A stretch of 10,431 nucleotides of DNA from an uncultured Campylobacter sp. (GCA_900772495.1 CAAHEJ010000126.1:1-10431); one strand, 5' to 3'. Counted from the stretch's first letter, positions 1-7,112 are shown. The notes: a model not told the origin generated them from the sequence alone. Translations and numbers: made by a program.

Positions 1-693
1 ATCGATATGATAAGCCTGCCCGAAGCCCTTGACGAAACTGCCCTTTGTGTAGCGCAGTTTGATGAGATGAAAGTCCGCAAAGCCCCGTATCGTGTGTATG
101 CCGCCGCCCTTGCCACGCACGCGCTCAAACTCATCATACACGCGCTCAAATTCAGCTCCGCGCTCGATAAATTCGGCGTTTGCTCGGTAGCGCAGGCGTT
201 TGCGTAAGATGACGGAGGGCGCATCTTGCTCATCTTGCAAAAACATTATTTCAAGGTTGTTTGGGTGCGCCTTGATACTCGCAAAATGCTCGCCTATCTC
301 ACTTATGTAGATATAATCGCCCTCATTTGTCTGTATAATGGGCGCATAAGTGCATAAAACCTCATCGCAAGCACTCAAACTCGCCACGCACACCGAGCCA
401 AAGCCCGCTTTGTAGGCTTTTATCTCGTCTTTTACCGCGCCATAATCCACGCTTTTTTTCACGCTCATACACAACTCAATGATAACATTTTTCAAAGTCT
501 CATCGTTTGCTTTTGTAGGAAAGTCTATGTGTAGGCTTTTTGAGCCGTTATAAACTAGCTCCAAGCCCTCATAATCCACACTTTTAAGAGTAGCGTTTTG
601 AATTTCGCTCTCTCCGCTGAATTTTCTCACTAAATCCACTAAATTTTCGCTGTGATGGGCGTTTAAATGGGTGATGATACTTTCAAAACTCAT
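1..693 (-). CDS. hugZ: HugZ/ChuZ-family heme oxygenase, 3' end missing
   Basis: This gene probably degrades imported heme to release iron in the cytoplasm. I read 231 uninterrupted codons from ATG at 693 to the left edge; ChuZ/HugZ proteins are about 250 residues, so roughly 20 C-terminal residues are missing. The N-terminus (MSFESIITHLNAHHSENL) matches the short helical domain at the front of HugZ proteins, with His9, His13 and His14; a His near position 14 has been linked to a second heme site in C. jejuni ChuZ (recalled, not checked). The rest fits the flavin-reductase-like split barrel, and the visible C-terminus (GFADFHLIKLRY, then KGFGQAY) is the conserved HugZ tail; the loop that carries the axial heme His in H. 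pylori HugZ lies at or past the edge. An AAGGA-type ribosome site ends 7-8 nt before the ATG. It lies 116 nt behind the receptor gene on the same strand, with its own possible promoter. The family call is firm; heme oxygenase activity is inferred. Confidence 0.85.
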   Translation of the reverse strand, partial: MSFESIITHLNAHHSENLVDLVRKFSGESEIQNATLKSVDYEGLELVYNGSKSLHIDFPTKANDETLKNVIIELCMSVKKSVDYGAVKDEIKAYKAGFGSVCVASLSACDEVLCTYAPIIQTNEGDYIYISEIGEHFASIKAHPNNLEIMFLQDEQDAPSVILRKRLRYRANAEFIERGAEFERVYDEFERVRGKGGGIHTIRGFADFHLIKLRYTKGSFVKGFGQAYHID

Positions 694-730
694 CTTTTGT
701 CCTTTCTGTTTTGCATAAATTTTTGTCAAA

Positions 731-736
731 ATTGTA
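731..736 (-). promoter_or_regulatory. Possible promoter (-10) for hugZ
   Basis: On the minus strand the gap between the receptor stop and hugZ contains TTTCGCTACAAT, a good Campylobacter-style -10 (TACAAT with an upstream GC). It would give a leader of about 30 nt that includes the ribosome site. If it is real, hugZ expression need not depend on read-through from the receptor gene. No convincing terminator is visible between the two genes, so both modes are possible. Confidence 0.45.
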
Positions 737-809
737 GCGAAATTTGGTTAATTTTATCCTTAAATTCTCGCTCAATTTTGAAAATCGTTTGTAAAATTTG
801 CCTAAAATG

Positions 810-3068
810 CTAGAATTCATATTTTGCCTCCACGAAAAAAGTCCGTCCAGCCCCGATGAGATAGCCATAGCCCGCTATCGTGTCGCTTGCATCGTGGTTG
901 TAGTAGTCATAGTAAAGCGTATCCAGCACATTTCGCACGCCTGCGCTGAGATTTGCGCCCTTAAAGCTCACCGAAACGCCCAAATCCACGAGCGTGTAAG
1001 GCTTTAAGGATTTGTCTTGCTCTATGCCAGCGGCGTCCTTGCTGATGACTTGCTGAGTGCCGATGAAAGAACCTTGCGCCCAAAGCCCCACGCCAAAGCC
1101 TATCTCAGCACTTGCGCCAAGTGTAGCCTTGTAATCATAGCTGTTTGGGATTTTACTCCACTTGCCAGCGTCCTTTTTCTCGGCTTTGACATAGGTAAAA
1201 CTTTCATTAAACGCCAAAGCACCGCCCCAAAAATACTGCTCGCTCGCAAATTCCACGCCCAAACGGCGCGTTTTGTCGTAGGTGTCGTAGCGCACGCCAT
1301 CGACTGAGTGCGCGTTGCCTATGGTGTAGAACTCGTTGTGCGTTGCGGTGTAAAAAACACTGCCCGAAAGCAGCAAGGTTTCCGCAAAGCTCTCTTTCGC
1401 GCCGATTTCAAAGGTATCGTAGCTTTCTTTTTTCAAATTTGTCGCTTCGTAGCGGTAGTTTGCGCTGCTCGTACCTTCTCTTTTCAGCAGGTTGTTGGGG
1501 GCTGGGGAGAGATAACCGCGCTCATATTTCGCATACAGCGCGCCTGTGGGCGAAAATTGAAAGCTCGGCGTGAGTTCTAGGGCGAAATTGTGGAGATTGT
1601 CGGTGAGTGAGCCTTTTGTGGTGTAGCTTATCGGCATCACTCGTCCCATATTTATAAGGATATTGTGAGCGTTTTGCACATCGATAAAATAGCGCGAAAA
1701 TTCATAACGCCCCCCCCCCGTCAGCGAAAAATGCTCGCCAAAGTCGTATTTTTCTATGGCAAAAACTGAATTCGTCCATTTGTTGCCCGTGAAAGGAATG
1801 TCAATAGCGTGGTTGTAGCTCACTTGCGTTGTGCCACCACCACCTGCACCGCCGCCCATCGTGGCGGGGTTTGGGGTGCTGATTTGCTGCACCATAGTGC
1901 GTTTTGACATTTGATATAGGCTTTGAGCGCCTATTATCAAGCGTCCGCTGTCGTGCTTGAAGTCAAATTTAACATCAACGCCTACTTTTTGGTCGTCAAA
2001 AAACGAGCCGCTTTGCTCTGCTTGGGCGTCTTTAAAATTAAATGTGCGATAAGTGTAAGTGCTTAAAATCGTAACGCTGTCCTTGTATTTTAGGTGGTTG
2101 TAGTGGTAAAAAGCCCGCAAATTCCATTTGAGCCGCTCACTCAACTCGCTCTCATAGCCTAAATTTGCGGTAAAGCGGTTTTGGGTGTTGTGAAATTCGC
2201 CGTTGCCTGCGCGTTTTCGCTCGTCCTTGCTAGGCTCACTGCCCGCTGGCGTGGTATCCATAAACGAGTTAAACGGGCTTGTGTGTATATCTGCGTGGAA
2301 AAAATCCGCATCGAAATTTACGCTTTGCCCCAAATCAAAGTCATAAAGCGCGCCAAAATTTGCTCCCTCGCCTGTGGTGCGGTCTTTTTCGCGGGGTCCT
2401 CCCTTGTAAAGATAGCTCGCACCGACATTTATGTGCGTTTGCCCGAATTTGTCCCCGTAAAGGACATTTGCGTTGTAGTTGTTGCCCGTGCTTGCGGCTA
2501 TGTTGGAGTAGCCTGCTGATACGCTAAAAAATGGGCTTTCAAAGCGTTTAGTAGTGATGATATTTACCACGCCGCCACGCGTGCCGTTGCCAAACATAAC
2601 CGCACCGCCGCCGGGTAGGATTTCTATCTCTTGTATGAGATTTGGAGATACCAAATTTATGGGCGTTACGCCGTGTGAGCTGTCAAGCATATTTGCATAC
2701 ACGCCGTTTATGAGCGTTTGCACGCTTGTGTTCGCCTTGTTGCCTTGTCCGCGCAAGTCTAAATTCCCGCCCAAACCTGTGTTAGAAATGCTGACAAAGG
2801 ACAGATAACGAAAAAGGCTTTCAGTATTTACAAAGCCTTTTTGACGAATGCTTGTGCCGTCTATTTGATAAACATTTCTATTTAGCTCATCAAGTTTTGA
2901 CGACATTATGATAGCCGTGATTGTCGTTGGTTCAAGCGTAACTACTTGCTCATCAGCGAAATTTGGCGCAGCTAATGCGAGAAAACCGCATAACGAAAGG
3001 GCGATTTTGCCTTTCAAAGCTTTTAAATTTAAGCTTTGAGTGTGAGATTTTGGTGAAATTTCTTTCAT
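810..3068 (-). CDS. TonB-dependent outer-membrane receptor, probable heme receptor (ChuA-like), with a mid-gene poly-G tract
   Basis: A 752-residue outer-membrane active transporter energised by TonB. A signal peptide occupies residues 1-38 (basic n-region, hydrophobic IALSLCGFLALAA, cleavage after NFA). A TonB-box-like stretch follows at about 41-51. The plug domain spans about 55-175, with the typical LDLRGQGN, LINGVY, IEILPGGGAVMFGNGTRGG and VVNIIT motifs. The remainder is a beta-barrel ending in aromatic Phe (KYEF). RGYLSPAPNN (about 517-526) followed by TNLKKE resembles the FRAP/NPNL region of heme receptors, but I see no His between them, so heme as substrate rests mainly on the neighbouring hugZ; a siderophore or other metal chelate is the alternative. 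The start is supported by AAGGA 7 nt upstream and a TATAAT further up. Ten consecutive G at codons 450-453 make it a likely phase-variable gene, ON in this sequence. A glycine-rich stretch lies at about 405-412. Receptor family certain; substrate moderately so. Confidence 0.9.
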   Translation of the reverse strand: MKEISPKSHTQSLNLKALKGKIALSLCGFLALAAPNFADEQVVTLEPTTITAIIMSSKLDELNRNVYQIDGTSIRQKGFVNTESLFRYLSFVSISNTGLGGNLDLRGQGNKANTSVQTLINGVYANMLDSSHGVTPINLVSPNLIQEIEILPGGGAVMFGNGTRGGVVNIITTKRFESPFFSVSAGYSNIAASTGNNYNANVLYGDKFGQTHINVGASYLYKGGPREKDRTTGEGANFGALYDFDLGQSVNFDADFFHADIHTSPFNSFMDTTPAGSEPSKDERKRAGNGEFHNTQNRFTANLGYESELSERLKWNLRAFYHYNHLKYKDSVTILSTYTYRTFNFKDAQAEQSGSFFDDQKVGVDVKFDFKHDSGRLIIGAQSLYQMSKRTMVQQISTPNPATMGGGAGGGGTTQVSYNHAIDIPFTGNKWTNSVFAIEKYDFGEHFSLTGGGRYEFSRYFIDVQNAHNILINMGRVMPISYTTKGSLTDNLHNFALELTPSFQFSPTGALYAKYERGYLSPAPNNLLKREGTSSANYRYEATNLKKESYDTFEIGAKESFAETLLLSGSVFYTATHNEFYTIGNAHSVDGVRYDTYDKTRRLGVEFASEQYFWGGALAFNESFTYVKAEKKDAGKWSKIPNSYDYKATLGASAEIGFGVGLWAQGSFIGTQQVISKDAAGIEQDKSLKPYTLVDLGVSVSFKGANLSAGVRNVLDTLYYDYYNHDASDTIAGYGYLIGAGRTFFVEAKYEF
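1710..1719 (-). repeat. G10 homopolymer inside the receptor gene (probable phase-variation switch)
   Basis: Ten C on the plus strand read as ten G in the coding strand, encoding the end of Thr450 and Gly451-453 just before Arg454. Translating the alternatives by hand, G9 reads 18 further residues and stops at TAA after residue 471, while G11 stops at TGA after residue 455. Either change removes about 40% of the protein, including the last part of the barrel. Poly-G tracts of 8 or more are the classic contingency loci of Campylobacter. Confidence 0.85.
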
Positions 3069-3085
3069 CTTTTTTTCCTTTATAT

Positions 3086-3102
3086 TTTGATAATTGAAAT
3101 TA
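3086..3102. promoter_or_regulatory. Possible Fur binding site upstream of the receptor gene
   Basis: The plus-strand stretch TTGATAATTGAAATTA has a perfect TGATAAT half site; the second half is degenerate (by eye 10 of 14 positions agree with TGATAATnATTATCA). It lies between the receptor's -10 and its ribosome site, where a repressor would block transcription start. Iron control is expected for a receptor of this type, but AT-rich DNA gives such matches by chance. Confidence 0.35.
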
Positions 3103-3104
3103 AA

Positions 3105-3110
3105 ATTATA
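3105..3110 (-). promoter_or_regulatory. Promoter (-10 TATAAT) of the receptor gene
   Basis: On the minus strand TTTTTTGCTATAAT is an excellent extended -10 for the housekeeping sigma factor of Campylobacter. Transcription would begin near 3098, giving a leader of about 30 nt that contains the AAGGA ribosome site at about 3076-3080. Confidence 0.65.
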
Positions 3111-3180
3111 GCAAAAAATTTTTTAAAATTTGATAAAAACTTTCATTTTTTTGAAAAATTTAAATTTCTCATCTTGTTTT

Positions 3181-3201
3181 GTCAAAAATTTATTATTTGA
3201 C
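3181..3201. repeat. Inverted repeat GTCAAA-N9-TTTGAC in the divergent control region
   Basis: A 21-bp dyad with perfect 6-bp arms sits about 70 bp upstream of the receptor -10 and about 100 bp upstream of the rpsA -10. It has the size of a dimeric regulator's operator, but no regulator can be named and chance in AT-rich DNA is possible. Confidence 0.3.
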
Positions 3202-3297
3202 TTGAAAAATGGGTGAATTTTAAGGCGAAATTTAAAAAATTTTGAAAAAAATTTGAAAAAATTTGCAAATTCAAACCAAAACAAAAGAAAAAAAAGT

Positions 3298-3303
3298 TAT
3301 AAT
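3298..3303 (+). promoter_or_regulatory. Promoter (-10 TATAAT) of the rpsA operon
   Basis: A perfect TATAAT preceded by GT. No -35 is evident; instead A-tracts recur at roughly helical spacing upstream (TTTTGAAAAA, ATTTGAAAAA, ATTTGCAAAT at about 3240-3270), which is how sigma70 promoters look in this group. Transcription would start near 3310, some 24 nt before the S1 start codon. Confidence 0.7.
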
Positions 3304-3333
3304 ACAAACTCAAATTTATTTAAAGGCGCAAGA

Positions 3334-5004
3334 ATGCACGAGCAAAAAAAGAAAATTCAGCCAAAACTTGATGATTTTGTCGAAGAGCACGATGAAAATT
3401 TCGCGCAGTTGCTGGCTGAGTTTGAAGGCAGGAAAACTGCCCTAACACAAGGTAAAATCGTAGAGATAAAGGACGATGAAGTCTTTGTGGATATAGGGCA
3501 AAAATCGGAGGGCGTTTTGCCCTTAAATGAGATAAAAGACAGCCAAACGCTGCTCTACAAGGTGGGCGATGAGCTAAAAGTCGCTGTCGTGGGCTACTCG
3601 CAAGGACGCCCTTTAATCTCTCACAAAAAGGCACTTCGCAAGGAAAAAATCAACGAATTTATCCAAAATTTCACCGATGCGGAGCTTGACAAGGTCTATG
3701 AAGTCAAAATCATCGGCAAAAACAAGGGCGGATATGTCTGTGTCGATGAAAGCGGGATTGAATTTTTCCTGCCAAAGTCTCAATACACCTTTAAAGAAAA
3801 CAACGCCATAGGCAAAAAGTTGCGCGTAAAGGTGCTTAAAATCGACAAGGACGATTGCAGTATCGTTGTGTCGCGCCGAAAGGTGCTTGATGAGGAGCGC
3901 AAAAAGCAAAATGAGCTTGTCAGCGGCTTGACGGGCAATGGCGAGGTTTTAGACGGCGTCATCAAAAAGATAACAAGCTACGGAATGTTTGTCGATGTGG
4001 GCGGCATTGACGGGCTTGTGCATTATAGCGAACTCTCACATAGGGGGCATATCAACCCTAGCGCACTTTACAAAGAGGGCGACAAGGTGCAAGTTAAAGC
4101 ACTGCGCTATGACAAAAAGAAAAAGCAACTATCCTTGTCGGTAAAAGCCACTCTGCCAGACCCTTGGGACGAGATAAAGGACAATTTAGAAGTAGGCGAC
4201 ACCATAAAAGTAACGGTTTCAAACCTTGAAAGCTACGGGGCTTTCGTGGATATAGGCAACGAAGTGGAGGGCTTTTTGCATATCAGCGAAATGTCGTGGG
4301 ACAAGGGCTTGAAACACCCAAAAGACTGCATTCAAAAGGGGCAAGAGCTTGATGTGGAAGTCATAGAAATCAACCCGAGCGAAAAAAGGTTGCGCGTGAG
4401 CCTGCGAAACTTGCTTTTGAAGCCTTTTGATGAGTTTTTGCAAACGCACAGCATAGGCGATGTGATGAAAGGCAAAATCACTTCGCTTACGAATTTCGGG
4501 GCTTTTGTAAGGCTTGGAAATGTCGAGGGGCTTTTGCATAATGAGGATTGCTCGTGGAACAGGCAAGATAAATGCACGAATTTGTATAAAGTCGGCGATG
4601 AAGTGGAAGTAAAAATCGTGCGTATCGACAAAGAAAGGCAAAAAATTTCTTTAAGCACCAGAGAACTCGTGCCTAGCCCTATACAAGAGTATATGAAAGG
4701 GCATAAAATAGGCGACATAGTCAAGGGCAAAGTGAAAGACATAAAGGAATTTGGCGTTTTTGTCGAGCTTGGCGACAATGTCGATGCGCTTATACACAAA
4801 GAAGACATTTCGCAAAAGGACATTGAGAGCCTAAAAGTCGGCGATGAAATCGAAGCAAGCATACTTGTCATCGATGAGAAAAGGCATAGAATGCGTTTGA
4901 GCGTGAAAAATCTCAACCGCATAAAAGAAAGAGAAGTGCTTAATGAAATCAACAGCGATGAAAAGGTAACGCTAGGCGACATTATAAAAGAGCAGCTTTC
5001 GTAA
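3334..5004 (+). CDS. rpsA: 30S ribosomal protein S1
   Basis: S1 binds mRNA on the 30S subunit and helps translation initiation. The protein has 556 residues and six S1 (OB-fold) repeats at about 36-99, 118-181, 203-271, 287-358, 375-443 and 460-525. The last four carry the canonical pattern (for example YGMFVDVGGIDGLVHYSELS and YGAFVDIGNEVEGFLHISEMS); the first two are divergent, as expected for the ribosome-binding repeats. The frame stays open upstream to an ATG at 3253, but that extension is Asn/Lys-rich and crosses the TATAAT at 3298-3303. The ATG at 3334 has AAGG 7 nt before it and gives the usual epsilonproteobacterial length, so I choose 3334. It is first in an operon with the small membrane protein and serA. 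In C. jejuni, as I recall, ispH lies just upstream; here a divergent receptor gene takes that place. Confidence 0.96.
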   Translation: MHEQKKKIQPKLDDFVEEHDENFAQLLAEFEGRKTALTQGKIVEIKDDEVFVDIGQKSEGVLPLNEIKDSQTLLYKVGDELKVAVVGYSQGRPLISHKKALRKEKINEFIQNFTDAELDKVYEVKIIGKNKGGYVCVDESGIEFFLPKSQYTFKENNAIGKKLRVKVLKIDKDDCSIVVSRRKVLDEERKKQNELVSGLTGNGEVLDGVIKKITSYGMFVDVGGIDGLVHYSELSHRGHINPSALYKEGDKVQVKALRYDKKKKQLSLSVKATLPDPWDEIKDNLEVGDTIKVTVSNLESYGAFVDIGNEVEGFLHISEMSWDKGLKHPKDCIQKGQELDVEVIEINPSEKRLRVSLRNLLLKPFDEFLQTHSIGDVMKGKITSLTNFGAFVRLGNVEGLLHNEDCSWNRQDKCTNLYKVGDEVEVKIVRIDKERQKISLSTRELVPSPIQEYMKGHKIGDIVKGKVKDIKEFGVFVELGDNVDALIHKEDISQKDIESLKVGDEIEASILVIDEKRHRMRLSVKNLNRIKEREVLNEINSDEKVTLGDIIKEQLS

Positions 5005-5005
5005 A

Positions 5006-5503
5006 ATGAAAAAATATATCTTTTTTTTTGTGCTGGCTGGGCTGTTTTTTGGCTTTTTAGGAAACATAATGTATATAGTGGTAAATGCGACAAAAGGTGA
5101 AATTCAGAGCGATTTACTACGCGCTACACGCAGCACAAGTCAAAATTTGCTCGTCCAAGATGATGAAGAAAAAGAACCTACTTGGCAAGAACGGCTTGCG
5201 CTGATGAGTCCAAAAAACTACACACCCGCTGGGGAACGCTTTTCGATGAATTTTAGCGTAGATGTGAGTATGTTTCGCCCTAAGAGCAAGTATTATCAGC
5301 TCAGCATCGACAAAAATGATGTGTATTCGATGTTTTGTTTGAAGCAAACCTTAAATTCATATCAAATCAAATACGCCCTCACACACACAAGCGAGAGCAC
5401 AGATATATTTTTAGAAACCGACAAACAAGCGCTTATCGATGAAATTATCGCGCGTTTGAAACATTATGAAATAAACGCGAAATTTACGGAGGTGTGGTTA
5501 TGA
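5006..5503 (+). CDS. Small membrane-anchored periplasmic protein (Cj0892c-like), function unknown
   Basis: A 165-residue protein of unknown function. An N-terminal hydrophobic segment (about residues 4-27, after MKK) should anchor it in the inner membrane or act as an uncleaved signal. The following 50 residues are polar and probably flexible. The C-terminal 80 residues (about 85-165) look compact, with alternating strands and helices (YYQLSIDKNDVYSMFCLKQ, then IDEIIARLKHYEINAKF) that could form a small SPOR-like or ferredoxin-like fold; this is inference only. It begins 1 nt after the rpsA stop without a strong ribosome site and its TGA overlaps the serA ATG, so it is probably translated by coupling. 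The position between rpsA and serA matches that of C. jejuni Cj0892c. Codons 6-8 are a run of nine T, a possible slippage site. Confidence 0.75.
   Translation: MKKYIFFFVLAGLFFGFLGNIMYIVVNATKGEIQSDLLRATRSTSQNLLVQDDEEKEPTWQERLALMSPKNYTPAGERFSMNFSVDVSMFRPKSKYYQLSIDKNDVYSMFCLKQTLNSYQIKYALTHTSESTDIFLETDKQALIDEIIARLKHYEINAKFTEVWL
5021..5029 (+). repeat. T9 homopolymer at the start of the membrane-anchored protein gene
   Basis: Nine T encode Phe6-Phe8. Loss of one T would give a TAG stop at codon 18, and gain of one would also run out of frame to a TGA some 30 codons on. Runs of 9 A or T can vary in Campylobacter, though less often than poly-G. Confidence 0.4.
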
Positions 5504-7089
5504 AAAAGGCTAAAAAAGTCATCGTTTGCGATGCGATTTTAGACGAGGGCGTGAAGCTCTTGCGTGAGGCTGAGGATATAGAGTGTATCGAAGCAGCCAA
5601 AGTGCCAAAAGATGAGCTTTTGGGTATGCTTGGTGATGTCGATGTGGCGATTACTCGAAGCTCTACTGAGGTCGGCGAAACCTTTTTAAATGCGGCGAAA
5701 AATCTCAAAGCCCTAATCCGCGCTGGCGTGGGCGTGGATAATGTCGATATAGCAGGCGCGTCAAAGCGCGGTATCATCGTGATGAATGTCCCCACAGCAA
5801 ACACCATAGCCGCTGTGGAGCTTACTATGGCGCACCTTTTATGCTCGGCGCGTTCTTTTGTGAATTCGCACAACTACCTAAAACAAGAGCGCAAATGGGA
5901 GCGAGAAAAGTGGTATGGCGTGGAGCTGATGGGCAAGACGCTTGGTATCATCGGCTTTGGCAACATAGGCTCACGCGTGGGCGTGCGTGCAAAGGCGTTT
6001 GGTATGAAGATACTTGCTTATGACCCTTATATTTCGCCGTCCAAAGTAACGGATTTAGATATGCAATACACCACAAATTTAGATGACATACTCACAAAGA
6101 GCGATTTCATCACTATCCACACGCCAAAAACCAAAGAAACAAATGGTATGATAGGGCTTAACGAGCTTAAAAAGATGAAAGATAAGGTTCGTCTCATTAA
6201 CTGCGCGCGTGGCGGGCTTTACACCGAAGAAGCCTTGTGCGAGGGGTTAAAAAGCGGTAAAATCGCTTGGCTTGGCATAGATGTTTTTGTCAAAGAACCA
6301 GCCACAGATAATCCGCTTTTGGACTTTGAAAATGTGTCCGTGAGTGCGCACCTTGGAGCAAACACGCTTGAAAGTCAAGCAAATATCGCCGTGCAGGCTT
6401 GCGAGCAGGCTTTAAACGCTGCGCGGGGCATTTCTTACCCAAATGCGCTGAATTTGCCGATAAAAACGGAGGATTTACCGAATTTTGTCGCGCCTTATAT
6501 CGAGCTAGTCTCCAAAATGGCGTTTTTGTGCGCTCAAATGCAAAAGGGCGCGATAAAAAGCATAAGGCTTGAAGCGGAGGGGCAAATAGGCGAGTATGCA
6601 AAGTCAATGCTTACCTTTGCCGCTGTGGGCGCGCTGCAAAGCATTTTAGGTGAGAGTATAAACTATGTCAATGCTGAATTTATGGCGCAAGAAAAGGGCA
6701 TAGAGCTTGGCTTTGCCACCTTGCCAAACTCAGGCTACAACAACAAACTTTGCGTGAAAATCGTTACCGAAAATGCGAGCTTTTCAGTGGCGGGGACGAT
6801 TTTTGAGGAAAATGACCAGCGCATAGTGGATTTAAACGGCTTTAAGACGGATTTCAAGCCCAAAGGCAAGATGATAGTCTTTAAAAACAAAGACATACCG
6901 GGCGTTATCGCTAAAATCAGCGGAATTTTAGCGCACAACAAAATCAACATAGCCGATTTTAGGCTAGGGCGAGACGGCTCAGGCTATGCGCTAGCCGTCA
7001 TTTTAGTCGATGAGTTTATCGGCAAAGCCGTGCTTGATGAGCTTAACGCTTATGAAGCCTGCATTTTTGCCCGCTACGCCGAACTTTAA
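5500..7089 (+). CDS. serA: D-3-phosphoglycerate dehydrogenase
   Basis: Catalyses NAD-dependent oxidation of 3-phosphoglycerate to 3-phosphohydroxypyruvate, the first step of serine synthesis in the cytoplasm. The 529 residues match the long form of the enzyme. The N-terminal substrate domain contains RSSTEV and RAGVGVDNVDI. The NAD fold has GFGNIG followed about 20 residues on by an acidic site (AYDPY). Catalytic Arg237 (CARGG), Glu266 (KEP) and His284 (SAHLGANT) are all present. The intervening ASB domain occupies about 310-450, and a C-terminal ACT domain (about 453-529, KDIPGVIAKISGIL...NIADFRLGR) is the likely serine sensor. A GTG at 5494 opens the frame two codons earlier but lies in the ribosome site GGAGG (5488-5492). 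The ATG at 5500 is 7 nt from that site and overlaps the previous stop as ATGA, so it is the start. Confidence 0.96.
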   Translation: MKKAKKVIVCDAILDEGVKLLREAEDIECIEAAKVPKDELLGMLGDVDVAITRSSTEVGETFLNAAKNLKALIRAGVGVDNVDIAGASKRGIIVMNVPTANTIAAVELTMAHLLCSARSFVNSHNYLKQERKWEREKWYGVELMGKTLGIIGFGNIGSRVGVRAKAFGMKILAYDPYISPSKVTDLDMQYTTNLDDILTKSDFITIHTPKTKETNGMIGLNELKKMKDKVRLINCARGGLYTEEALCEGLKSGKIAWLGIDVFVKEPATDNPLLDFENVSVSAHLGANTLESQANIAVQACEQALNAARGISYPNALNLPIKTEDLPNFVAPYIELVSKMAFLCAQMQKGAIKSIRLEAEGQIGEYAKSMLTFAAVGALQSILGESINYVNAEFMAQEKGIELGFATLPNSGYNNKLCVKIVTENASFSVAGTIFEENDQRIVDLNGFKTDFKPKGKMIVFKNKDIPGVIAKISGILAHNKINIADFRLGRDGSGYALAVILVDEFIGKAVLDELNAYEACIFARYAEL

Positions 7090-7112
7090 AAGAATAATTT
7101 ATGTTCTTTTTT
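7088..7112 (+). terminator. Weak terminator after serA
   Basis: AAAAGAA and TTCTTTT form a 7-bp stem with a 9-nt loop (7088-7110), continuing into two more T. It begins at the serA stop codon. The stem is nearly all A-T, so termination may be inefficient. Confidence 0.4.

Noticed and set aside
7..207. Plus-strand 66-codon frame at the left edge
   Set aside because: It is antisense to the HugZ-type gene, whose continuous reading and conserved C-terminal motifs account for this stretch.
721..731. TTTTGTCAAAA, shared with 3177-3187 upstream of the receptor gene
   Set aside because: The two copies occupy different positions relative to their promoters and are made of common AT-rich words; a shared regulator is not supported.
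798..2808. Several plus-strand frames of 60-112 codons opposite the receptor gene
   Set aside because: All are out-of-frame shadows of a clearly coding receptor gene, rich in Cys/Arg/Ala from its codon bias, without ribosome sites.
3236..3275. Tandem-like ATTTGAAAA units before rpsA
   Set aside because: These are imperfect and fit the usual A-tract periodicity of Campylobacter promoters better than a repeat array.
4332..5093. Long minus-strand open frame (253 codons) antisense to rpsA
   Set aside because: It mirrors the third codon positions of rpsA, has Ser/Leu-rich low-information composition and no ribosome site or family resemblance. rpsA with six S1 repeats explains the DNA.
5494..5499. 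GTG as serA start, two codons upstream
   Set aside because: It overlaps the GGAGG ribosome site; the ATG at 5500 has ideal spacing and the ATGA overlap.
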